Assembly (NCBI RefSeq): GCF_051401765.1 | Contig: NC_135071.1 | Span: 11,944,961-12,008,960 of the forward strand | Direction of reading: 5' to 3' | From: Calliopsis andreniformis | Taxonomy: Eukaryota; Arthropoda; Insecta; Hymenoptera; Andrenidae | DNA length: 64,000 nucleotides | Shown: positions 37,039 to 45,719 of the stretch, piece after piece | How the letters are laid out: the number at the start of each line of letters is the position of its first letter | Numbering within the stretch: position 1 is the stretch's first letter | Notes under the pieces: model-generated | The model's input: only the letters and a program-made list of their open reading frames with translations | Databases searched by the model: none | What the model was told of the DNA's origin: nothing | Translations under genes and position numbers: made by a program

Positions 37039-37106
37039 GCACAGCCATTGGCCCGGACAGAACCGGCCCGGGTCTCACCACGGGGAGGTTGCTGTGCTAG
37101 AGACCC
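37039..37106 (-). ncRNA. HDV-like ribozyme, type A, copy 5
   Basis: Same helices, but L3 is TCCCCGT instead of TCCTCGT. This is the first ribozyme met by transcription entering from the right. Predicted cleavage is 5' of 37106. Confidence 0.8.
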
Positions 37107-37286
37107 ATCTAGTAACCACAGAAATGAGAAATGAGTAACAGAACAATCCATACTCTGAATCAAGAGAGAACATATTTAAACACGAAACAGAATTGAACAA
37201 CGTTGGCATTTGATTGAATTCTTCTTTTAGTACTTATATTCGATGTTCATCTATATCTTGAAGTATTAAAAATTAGAAATCGAATT

Positions 37287-37420
37287 GAAATCCCTCGGGG
37301 GATACGATATCTGAAATCCCTCGGGGGATATGATATATCTGAAATCCCTCGGGGGATATGATGTCTGAAATCCCTCGGGGGATATGATGTCTGAAATCCC
37401 TCGGGGGATACGATGTCTTC
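37287..37420. repeat. Five tandem C' motifs (26-28 bp each)
   Basis: Each copy begins gaaatccctcgggggat. The core ATCCC-TCGG-GGGAT folds as a 5-bp hairpin with a 4-nt loop. Elsewhere in the array a single C' follows each A ribozyme; here it is amplified to five. Confidence 0.85.
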
Positions 37421-37925
37421 GTTCGATGAATGTTCTTCATGTGAATGAAACAGGAATGATAATTGTAACCAGCGATGAAATTCACAAGAGGATAGAAAGA
37501 CTTGCAGCAATGAAAGAAGGAACGAATAACAGAAGCATATTAATGATCGCAAAAACCAGAGCAAGGAATCAAGTGTAATATATAAATGATTGAAGGAGTC
37601 TCTTCTATCTTCTTTTACAAAAATGTTAAAGTCTAATCTTAACACTAGTAAACTAAAGTCATGAATAGAAAACAAGTGTAAGAATTCGAAATATTAATCG
37701 AATTCGTTTTTTAATATATTGATTCGATGGTTATTTAAACCATGTGTGGTTTTAAAATAATAGTTAAATATTGACGAAAATATTTGATTGATATTGATGA
37801 AAGTAGGGGGAAGTAGAAAAGAAGGGCATAGTACACGAAAATAAGAGAAGCAGAAAAAAGGGGGCAACATATGTGCAAAATAGGGCTAACAGAAAAATAA
37901 ATTCAAAATTTGTGCAAAAACTCAC

Positions 37926-38090
37926 CGGTTGTTCAAGATGACCACTGGTCATCGGCCAGCTGACCACTGGTCTGGGGTGTCCAGGGGCCCAGGGGTCCAG
38001 GGTGGTCCGAGGTCCAAGCAGGTCCAAGACCCAGGAGTCCCTCCACGATCCCCAGAGAGGTCCTCACCCGCCGGAGGACCGGCAACAAGT
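37926..38090 (-). ncRNA. First exon of a minus-strand transcript reading into the array
   Basis: A GC-rich block runs from a predicted initiator at 38090 to a strong donor (CCG then GTGAGT, intron from 37925). The only ATG in it (37952-37950) opens a short frame, MTSGHLEQP, that is still open in phase 0 at the donor, so a coding product with an unidentified second exon is possible. If so, the array lies in an intron, as the known mammalian CPEB3 ribozyme does. No partner acceptor could be fixed. Confidence 0.5.
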
Positions 38091-38149
38091 GAGGCACTCG
38101 TTCTCCTGCAGGGGTATTTATACTGTCTCGAGAAAGATGAGAAACCAAT
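38088..38149 (-). promoter_or_regulatory. Minus-strand core promoter: CCAAT, TATA, initiator
   Basis: On the minus strand TATAAATA (38122-38115) is followed 32 bp later by an initiator-like TCACTT with A at 38090. An ATTGG (CCAAT box, 38149-38145) lies about 57 bp upstream of that start. The arrangement directs transcription leftwards into the ribozyme array, the same strand on which all ten ribozymes fold. Confidence 0.55.
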
Positions 38150-38199
38150 CAGAGAAGTTCTTCGGTTGATTAGAATTTCGAGACCGATCTAACGAACAA

Positions 38200-39011
38200 T
38201 ATTTGGCAAGAAATTGATATTTTTCATAAAATACTCACCCGAGCAACAATTTCTGGCACACATGTTGTTAATAACAATCACACACAAACAACAAATGTGG
38301 AAATTATTAACTTTTCGTATATTATTTATCGTTTGATTAATCTCGCAGCTCTTGAAAACTTCTTAATATTTCTTTAACCAACAATTATAAATGTTAATAA
38401 CTTGCATCAGTCACTGCTTGCGACTGTTATTAACCCTCGGACGACAAATGCTGGGTCAAAAATGACCCTGAGACCGCTGGCTCTGTATATGAATATAAAA
38501 CAATCTACTGCCCGAGGGATAACAATCTTCTGGTCAGTCGCTTCGGAGTTTCCAGCGGCTGTGAATCGTCCTGGTGATCCTCTGGAAGAACTTCCTAGAT
38601 TATCATGGACTACCTTGGGTTACTCTCAACCACTCTGTCCACTAACAGCTTGACCCTTGATCAGATGTTTTTGGCTTACCAGTTTAGATTTCAGACTTCA
38701 AGATTTTAGCGAATGAAGATCGATGGGCCCTCAATTTCGTCTATTTCCCCATGAGCCTCCGTGATTCGTGTACTATCTACCTTTAAAGTTTTCAATCATT
38801 TTTCTTTACCACTTTTACTAAGCCATTCGTATTCTTTGCTGGAATTTCGTATTTCTTGGGTGTACCAAGTAATCCAAAGCATATCTTGATTAATATAACA
38901 TAGATACAACTATTTCGGAATCAGTGAATGTTTCTTAGTACTTTTATATAAAATTCCGTATTCCACTGAATTTAGCCATAAAAAAATAAGCATCTTATTT
39001 AGAATAAATAT
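38200..39011. other. Spacer upstream of the array promoter
   Basis: AT-rich apart from a moderately GC-rich block at 38430-38660. It contains a candidate TTAA-type element listed separately and no supported gene. Confidence 0.5.
38432..38525. mobile_element. Possible small TTAA-type element with internal hairpin
   Basis: Starts TTAACCCTCGG and ends CCGAGGGATAA, a 7-bp inverted repeat. Inside is GGGTCAAAAATGACCC, a perfect 6-bp hairpin of a kind often seen near piggyBac-related ends. Only one side has a full TTAA, so this is tentative. Confidence 0.3.
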
Positions 39012-39192
39012 GATCACTCTGGTACATATTTTTTGCAGCAACATATTTTTTGTAAATACTATTTTCGCTTATTATTGAAATTATAGGGATAAATAAGCAG
39101 CATAGTTTAATGGGACACTTTATATATTGGGTGGTGTGGTAGGAATATTTTCTCGTTTGCCTGCACTATCAGCGTGAAAAGAATACATTTCC
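39012..39192. repeat. Direct repeat flanking the ribozyme array, right copy
   Basis: Partner of 29603-29782, in the same orientation. Both copies are followed on the right by unrelated sequence. The pair suggests that the whole locus was once tandemly duplicated and that the unit right of this copy has decayed. Confidence 0.6.
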
Positions 39193-39439
39193 TACATCCA
39201 CCGGTCAAAAATCGCAGAGGACGCTCGAAAACCAGTGGTTTCTCGAGCCGTCGGTATTTCAGAACGTGAGACACGGAAGTCCATTGAATGTCCCAGTCTA
39301 TCCTGTATACTCACATGTGGTTTCCTACATCCATCGCCCGAAAATCGCAGAGGACTCTCGAAAACCAGTGGTTTTTAAGCCGTCGGTATTTCAGAATATG
39401 AGACACGATGTCTGGTCTGTCCTGTATACCAGTCTGTGA
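39188..39439. repeat. Two-copy tandem duplication (about 133 and 119 bp)
   Basis: Both copies start tttcctacatcca. They share atcgcagagga, a quasi-palindrome centred on ACCAGTGGT (39231-39239 and 39364-39372), gccgtcggtatttcagaa, and cctgtata near the end. Copy 1 has an extended near-palindrome of about 24 bp (CTCGA, AAACCA, G, TGGTTT, C, TCGAG). Confidence 0.65.
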
Positions 39440-40467
39440 TACAAGATACTAAAAGATGACACTGGTCGTACTGTTTGTTAAAGTCACGTTAGCTTAAATA
39501 TTCACCAATTAACTTAAGTACTCGGTTAACAGTAAAAAAATTAATTTTACAATACGAAAATTTTATATAATGTTTCATAGTTTATGTTCTATATAAATAC
39601 TGTGAAGCCTTAGATATGAGATTAATATGAAAATAAACAATTTATTCAGATACACATTAAAATATATACATTAAAATTGTATCATACAATTCTAAGGGTA
39701 TATGATTAATATGACTGAGTGATTTGATTTTCATTCTCCTTTATTATTAAGTATGAACAAACGTGAACAACAATTACAACATATTATTGGCCGAATATAA
39801 GTTTCAGTTAAATGTAAGTACATGATGGTTCAACTTGCTTTGATTATTACAGCGAAATGCATCTCGATAACGCTCGTGTATCGTTAAATAGGACACGTTT
39901 TATTGTTATGTTTGCGATTACACTTTCCAATCACGTTAATGCTATCTTTTTGATTGTTTGTTTCCCTGCTACTGGCTTGATCGAACTATCACGGCGAACG
40001 TACCCGATGTACATTCTTTTCGTTGTCACGTTCAGTTCGCTCACGTCAAACCATTCGTCGCTTCAGCTCGATCACGTTCACGGAATGCCTTACGAGCTAC
40101 CATTCAATACAAAAGAGGTCTGTATAAAAGCGAACATTGCTCACTGTGGGTGCCTTGTAAAACAAACCGATTATAAACGTGCGATTCAAAGCACAAGATC
40201 AACCAAAACGCGTTCATCACAATCGATCACAAACCTAATCGAATAAAATTCTTAAACGAGTACTTAAACAGTTAATTACAGGCGTTTAATTACATAATTA
40301 CACAATCATAATGTACAGGAGAACGTAAAAGATAAAGGCGAAGTGAAAGGGTTCCTCTTCATCTGTGACATGTTCGTTTTTTCAAGGAATGGCTTACTAA
40401 AGGATTTAGGATCATTCATATAAACTGCAAGACTATCTAAAATAATTTGTCCTTTGGTCATAATGTG
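39440..40467. other. Spacer between the array locus and the NSP/BCAR3-type gene
   Basis: Holds a 129-codon plus-strand frame (39857-40246, starting at an ATG). It has a hydrophobic stretch, VMFAITLSNHVNAIFLIVCF, but no recognised domain and no supporting promoter or splice context. I list it here and do not call it a gene. Confidence 0.4.
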
Positions 40468-43400
40468 TTAGGCCGCCACTTCACTTGATGAACACTTGTC
40501 GAACATCGCATCGAGAACTTGTGTGAACTTCAAATGCCTCTCTTCAGGAGCCACCGTGGCTCCCCGACTTCCCCATAGGAATTTTATGTGGAATTCTGTT
40601 CGAAACGCGTCTGAGAGCAATTCGTCGCTCCTAGAACCCTCTAAGACTATCTCAGCGTTTCTACGGAACAGTGGTAGATTCTCCGCCATCTTTCGAGCTG
40701 ATTCCAAATGAGACCAGACAATCGAGAGACCACAGTCTGGAGCAGAGTTCTCCCATGGTGAGAGGATTGCTGCTGCCAAACCGGATGGAGTCACTGTTCC
40801 TATAAAATAATGCATATAATTAAAATTTTAGGACTTTAAGATATGAAGATTCAGAAAACTTATGGAATAACTTCTTGTTATTTCTTAGGAAATTTCAAGA
40901 AGCAACTTAGTTTAAAGTATCTAGAATTCTGGAATTAAAAGTTTTAAGAATTTAGTTGTAGACAATTTTAAGAGACTAAGGATTCACTAAATCAGAAACG
41001 TAAGGATTCAAGAGTTAAGCACTCAAGAATTCAAACATACTTCCAAAACACTTGAATATTTTAGATGTTTACCAATTAGATAGTTCAAAAATTTTTAATT
41101 AAATTTGAAATTTAAATTTGATAGTTCTATGCTACTCAACAATTAAATCTATTATCCCACAATCAACCTACCTAAAACATCCTCAGGCCCGCGCTCCCCT
41201 AACAATGCAATAGGCAGCAAATGAGGAAGGGTAGTATTGGGCGCCTGCGGATTCGTGCACTCGTTCATCGCTCTAAGTGTAGGCCTAAGTTTGGCCTCGA
41301 AACTGAACGCTTCATCAGTATGCTTCTGCCTCAACAGGTGCCACGTGTTCGCTAGTTTCTGTATCTGCGGCAAGCACAAACCCAGCATCACACCGCAAAA
41401 CCCATACAAATTCCCTAGGGCCGTCTTAGTATCAATTGCCACTTTGATCCACTTGCTAATCGTAGCAGCCCTTTCGATCGCTGTAGCTCCAGCCAGCACA
41501 GTCACCGCCACCAGCAGTTTCAAACACTCGGACCTTTCTATCAAATCCATCCTAGCTTGTCTGCCATGTGGCAGAGTAGCCAATTCAATACCACTGAGCC
41601 CATTCCTGTTCCCAGGGCCAGGCTGCAGCGCCAGCTCCAGGTCAATCTTCGTCAAATGCGAAGCTAAGACCCTTGGCGCGGAATCGAGCAGCATTCCTGA
41701 GACTCCTCTTAAAGCAGTTGGGTCCAGGGGCCTGTGGTCCCCAGCTGGCAGCAGTAGAGTCGAGAATCCTTCAATATCCAGCGCCGTGGTGATTTCTAGA
41801 GATGGTGCAGCGACCACCAGCTGCTCCTCTGCCGACAGTTCATACTCGTTCCCGTTGTTCCCATTGGTACCATCATTACTAATCGTATAGTGACTTCTGA
41901 TGACGACACCTTTAATGGGAACCGAAGAGGATGGGTTGCTAGTACCGCCAGAGTTATTCGTTTCGAATTCACTATCCCCAGACCCATTCCCACTGTCGCT
42001 ACCCGAAGCCTGGTAACCCTGATGATGATGATGGTGGTGGTGATGGTGATGGTGTGCGTGATGCTGATGATTTGGAACATAGGGTACCCTCGGTGGCTTG
42101 GGAGGTGCCGTGCCAAGGGAGTTCTGATGGTTCAAACTTGGAGATTGAAGTGGTTGCTGCTGCTGCTGCTGGAGAGCAGGGTCAGAGATCACCCTGGTGA
42201 TCTTCTGGCGACCCAGGGACAGAGAACACGAAGGTGGCTGGTTCTGGATGGGTGGTACCCTTGGCAGAGTGCTGGATTGAATTGGCACATGAGGCGCGGC
42301 CTGCTGGTTCGAAGTCTGGCGACTATCATGCTGATCCGAGGGATGGTGCTGAGCAGTCAGAGAGTGGCTGCGTTGTTGTTTCCGAGGTAGACGAGGCGGT
42401 GAACCGGTCGACAAGGAGGAGGAGGAGGGGCTGGAGCAGTGCTGGCTGTTCGTTGGTCCCGAAACACATGTCAGCGGCACGGATCTCGGTTTTGGCGTGA
42501 TTATGCGAGCTCCACTAGCCTGGCTTATCGGTCTGCCGCTGCCAACGTAGAAGGTTATCAAGTCGGCCACTGTGTCGAACGCCTCGTCCTCGAATTGGTA
42601 CTGCGCCCTCTCGTACACCGTTTCTGGCTGGATGACAACCTGTTGAGACATCTGTGAAGAGCATTGCCTTCGTGGATTGCTTTAGAGCTTCTGTGTAGAG
42701 AACTTACCCTGTTGATGACGAAGTGAAGCGGCTGTCCCTTCCATCTGACCGTGAGGACGTAGTTACCAGGCTGGGAGGCACAGTCACGGACCAGGAAGTC
42801 GCCATCGTTTGGAACTTCCGCCTCGGCACCCTTTCTGCCCCCTCGAAGAGTGTTGCCGTGGTACCAGGCATGCGATCTCAGATCACGAGGGTCCAGAAGT
42901 CGAAGTTCTCGCTCCAAGAGTTTGCGCGTCGACTCTTCCGGTGGCTCCTAAATTAGATGTCCGAGAAGGAGGATCTTAAATTAGGGATTTACGGCGTGGT
43001 GAATGATCAGACTGTCAAGCAAGGCTTTGAGACTGAGTTTAAATGAAGTTTCAAATTAAATGTACAGTATGTTGCATCTAAATTGATACAACGCCAAATA
43101 AATGATAATTCAATTATTTAGATCACTCTTCTAAACTCATCATTTTCTGAAGTGTATAATAAAGTCATATTTCAATAATAATTAATACTGATTACAAAGC
43201 AATTCGGTACTTTAACTTGATAAATACACAAATTGAAAATTCCTTTTCTCTTCTTCTTTTATACTAAACCTGTTTTTCTTTTCATTAGAGTTAAATTACA
43301 TAAAAGACAAATTTTGCAGCCGCTTCGTGTACGTTTCCCAGTAAGACAGACACGCCAAGCAAATGAAGAAGTGCCTCGACCCTGCGAGCTCACGAAATTG

Positions 43401-45719
43401 GCTTAATAAGAACAGCCTTGAGTACTTGGTCTGTGACAGATCACACAGTCGGTGTTTGTGTGCACCACTTATTATCAACTTAGCGTGTCACACGTAAAAG
43501 CTGAATGATCAAGACAGTAGCATAAACGATCCAATTGTCATTGCTCGTAAATCTACGCATTGATGCAAAACCTTATTGATAAATCTATTAACACTGTCAC
43601 TTGCCGACACAAAAATTGCTCTGATATTATACTTTACTTTAACCTGATAGCTATATAATTCTTCACAATTTTGTTTCAATTTAATGTAAAATTCTCTCTA
43701 GACTGAAAACTAAAGCTATTTGAGAATAGTATCCATGTCCTCAAAAATTAATACAGGTATATAATTTAAGAAAGATTCGAAAAATGAAATAAAATGGATA
43801 AATAACAATTATACAAGTTCTTTAAAAAACTTTAGGCCTCTGATAGTTCACTGTACACAATTTTACTTAAATTTCCCCCAAAACAGAAAAAATAGTCCCC
43901 ACTCAAAAGTACCAACAATTCACTCAAAATTCCATAATAAAATAATTCCTCAAAGGGGTGTCGTCACGAAGCGACACCATCTTCCCAGCATCCCCAAATT
44001 TCACGCTGCCAACAGAGCCACGAAAGAAGCCGCCGCAAAACCGAGTTCACTCACCATCGGTAAGTTGGAGTAGTCGTTGCTGTTAACCCTCTTCGTAGAA
44101 GATTCCCTCGAACATGCGTCGCAATCCTCCCTTCTGTCCACCACCGCCTCCTCAGCCTCCTCAGACTTTACCTCCGACGACCTGCGTCGAAAAAGTAGGA
44201 TTTTCACTGTTCGTCACTCACATCTCGCCTCCCCCACGCCCTATCATCCCCCCGCGAGGTATCATCCCCAAAAGTGAAAGGAGCGACGCTTATTTCCACG
44301 AATTCTCGTTCGAAACAATTTTCTCCCAGTCCTCGAGGAATCGTAGGGACAGATAGGGTTTGGCCACACGGCTCACGGGCCGAGCGCGCGCACCCCACTG
44401 AACTATGCGCGTGGAAAGCCATGATACGAGCAGGACCGTATTTTTGGAGGACAACAAGGGGCGCCAGGGGTATTAATAGAAACGCGCCGCGACCAATTCG
44501 TTTCACGTCAGACGGGCCAAGGGAAATATTTTGCTTTGCTGTGCCTTGTGCCTTCTTACAGTGTTCCTTCTCTCCTGTGTTTGCTCTGATTTCTATGTTA
44601 CAGAAATGAGTTTTGACTGTGAAGGGAGGGGGTGATTAGGGAGTGGGGGTATAGATGGGTGGATGAGCCGATGAGCAAGGATAAAATATGTATAATGACT
44701 CATGGCTCTGTTCCTGTTGATTTGGAAGAATAATTTTGTTTGAATCATGTGACAAGAGGAATGAAGGGGATCGTATTAAAAATGAGAGCAGAGTAATACT
44801 TTAACATTCTTAATTCTGGTTCAATACATTAAAATTCTTTTTAATAAAAAATTTAGTATCTTTGTCTATCTAAAATATCTCTGTATATCTAAAATATAGG
44901 AATATTAGTATTACTCGTATGAGAAGTTCTATGGAAAGCATTAGGGATAATGCTTTCCAGGAGATTTCTCATGGGACAGGTATAATGTATGTTCAAGTAT
45001 GAAAAATTGTAGAACTTAACAAAGATTGTTTTTCATTGTGAACAACTGTTAGAGGAGATGAAAAGAAATTAATCATAGTTTATAAATGAAATCGTGAATC
45101 GTTGTACATGATCATGGTAATATAACATAGAGTCACTGATAAATTTATTGTCGAGGAATAATAATTGAATTCCTAATTGAATTCAGTATTTAATTGTAAA
45201 TTGAAGAAAATTCTATAGCTCATCCCAAAGACTCAGTCAAATTCTTCTATCAAAGGTGATCAATTTTCTCTACTAATGATGACACGAAATATAAAACAAT
45301 CCCAAAATACGTAACAGGAAGATGGTTATTCATTAAAAAATGCAACAAATCCTACAGCCATTATTTTTCAGCCTCTGCAATTATTCAATATTTCTAATCA
45401 AAATTAGAATAAAGCGTAGGAGACGCACTTCGTACGTCACTGCGATGGACCCATCGCAGGTCGTCGCGTTCTCACCCACGTCTGTGTTTTCTCGAGTGGC
45501 TTTCAACATCGAGTCGATATCGGCGTACGATGCTGGACAGCTCCAGGACTATTTTTTCAATTTCTTTAGCAATTGGGGGGACTGCTGGCCTAGGATACCG
45601 AGGCTTATCAGACGGCGTTAGACCTAGTCGATACCAAGGGTTATTGATCTGTTTGGGTAGAGGGGGTTGCATTTGGGGGGCTGGCGCGCCTGCGTCGAAC
45701 AAATGCGCTCGATAAGGGC
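40468..45719 (-). CDS. BCAR3: NSP/BCAR3-family adaptor (SH2 plus Cdc25-like domain), 5 exons seen, 5' end incomplete
   Basis: Minus-strand exons, 5' to 3': 45719-45476, 44181-44055, 42947-42708, 42639-41172 and 40799-40468. Phases match at every junction and the frame runs about 803 codons to TAA. The SH2 domain lies in exon 42947-42708 and continues into the next (LRSHAWYHG, then DFLVRD, then PLHFVINR, then VVIQPETVYERAQYQFEDEA). It is followed by a long Ser/Pro/Gln/His linker and a C-terminal Cdc25/RasGEF-like domain (LTKIDLELALQ, ALGNLYGFCGVMLGLCLPQI). In this family the Cdc25-like domain is catalytically silent and binds p130Cas-type scaffolds, linking receptors to adhesion and Rap/Rac signalling. 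That role is family knowledge. The SH2 phosphotyrosine-binding strand reads FLVRD. No start codon was found in the first exon listed, so at least one 5' exon is missing. The family call is firm, but orthology to BCAR3 rather than a pre-duplication NSP gene is inference. Confidence 0.9.
40800..41171 (-). other. Last intron of the NSP/BCAR3-type gene
   Basis: Phase-1 intron with a GTAGGT donor and a TTTTATAG acceptor. It has an A/T-rich, loosely repetitive interior (recurring caagaatt and aaggattca words). Confidence 0.75.
42021..42175 (-). repeat. Coding trinucleotide tracts: poly-His and poly-Gln in the linker
   Basis: Plus-strand ATG/GTG-type triplets at 42021-42060 encode an uninterrupted run of about 11 His on the minus strand. 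GCT triplets near 42155-42172 encode a short Gln run. Both lie in the disordered linker between the SH2 and Cdc25-like domains and may be length-polymorphic. Confidence 0.8.
42948..44054 (-). other. Intron of the NSP/BCAR3-type gene (1.1 kb)
   Basis: Phase-0 intron with GTGAGT donor at 44054-44049 and acceptor TCTAATTTAG. No nested feature was recognised. Confidence 0.65.
44055..44181 (-). CDS. BCAR3: Acidic N-terminal exon of the NSP/BCAR3-type gene
   Basis: Acceptor CTTTTTCGACGCAG followed by a frame reading SSEVKSEEAEEAVVDRRED and ending NSNDYSNLPM before GTGAGT. It needs two bases from the preceding exon, and exon 45719-45476 ends with exactly two (GG before GTGAGA), forming a Gly codon. 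That phase agreement is the main support. Confidence 0.6.
44182..45475 (-). other. Intron between the first two listed NSP/BCAR3-type exons
   Basis: GC-rich at its 3' side (44190-44560), where chance frames occur on both strands; this part could hold an alternative promoter. It also contains a miRNA-like hairpin at 44919-44972. Confidence 0.45.
44919..44972. ncRNA. Long miRNA-like hairpin
   Basis: A 54-nt inverted repeat. An outer 7-bp stem ATGAGAA/TTCTCAT and an inner perfect 12-bp stem TGGAAAGCATTA/TAATGCTTTCCA are separated by a small internal loop (5' GTTCTA, 3' GGAGAT or similar) and closed by GGGA. The arms are long enough for a Dicer-type duplex, although the 4-nt loop is tight for a standard pre-miRNA. 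It lies in an intron of the minus-strand adaptor gene, and the strand is undetermined. Confidence 0.3.
45476..45719 (-). CDS. BCAR3: Pro-rich N-terminal exon of the NSP/BCAR3-type gene
   Basis: Acceptor CATGGGTTCTTAG, then a phase-1 exon reading PYRAHLFDAGAPAPQMQPPL, a Pro/Lys-rich stretch, a helical KEIEKIVLELSSIVRRYRLD and RKHRRG at a GTGAGA donor. It is coding-like and phase-compatible with the next exon. An upstream exon ending in phase 1 is required but was not found. Confidence 0.55.

Larger units (their letters stand above)
29931..37630. repeat. Tandem ribozyme-bearing array, about 7.7 kb
   Basis: Five head-to-tail units start at 30115, 31843, 33617, 34855 and 36093. Each reads, on the plus strand: ribozyme B, an optional alpha module, a beta module, one or more C motifs, a GGGGA-AGCC-TCCCC hairpin, ribozyme A, then a C' motif. 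Units 1 and 2 (1728 and 1774 bp) carry both alpha and beta. Units 3 and 4 (1238 bp each) carry beta only and differ at only a few positions. Unit 5 is beta-only with expanded C and C' motifs. No transposase, reverse transcriptase or other recognisable protein is encoded. Short recurring frames on both strands merely reflect the DNA copies. Confidence 0.9.

Noticed and set aside
29603..39192. LTR retrotransposon, suggested by direct repeats 9.4 kb apart
   Set aside because: The repeats are too diverged from each other compared with the homogeneous interior. No gag, pol, primer-binding site or polypurine tract was found.
39857..40246. 129-codon plus-strand frame beginning with ATG
   Set aside because: Its ATG context is not compelling, a TATAAA within it has no initiator at the right spacing, and no family is recognised. 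It is described only as part of the spacer.
41237..42657. Plus-strand frames of up to 217 codons opposite the SH2 adaptor
   Set aside because: They are antisense shadows of the well-supported minus-strand coding exons.
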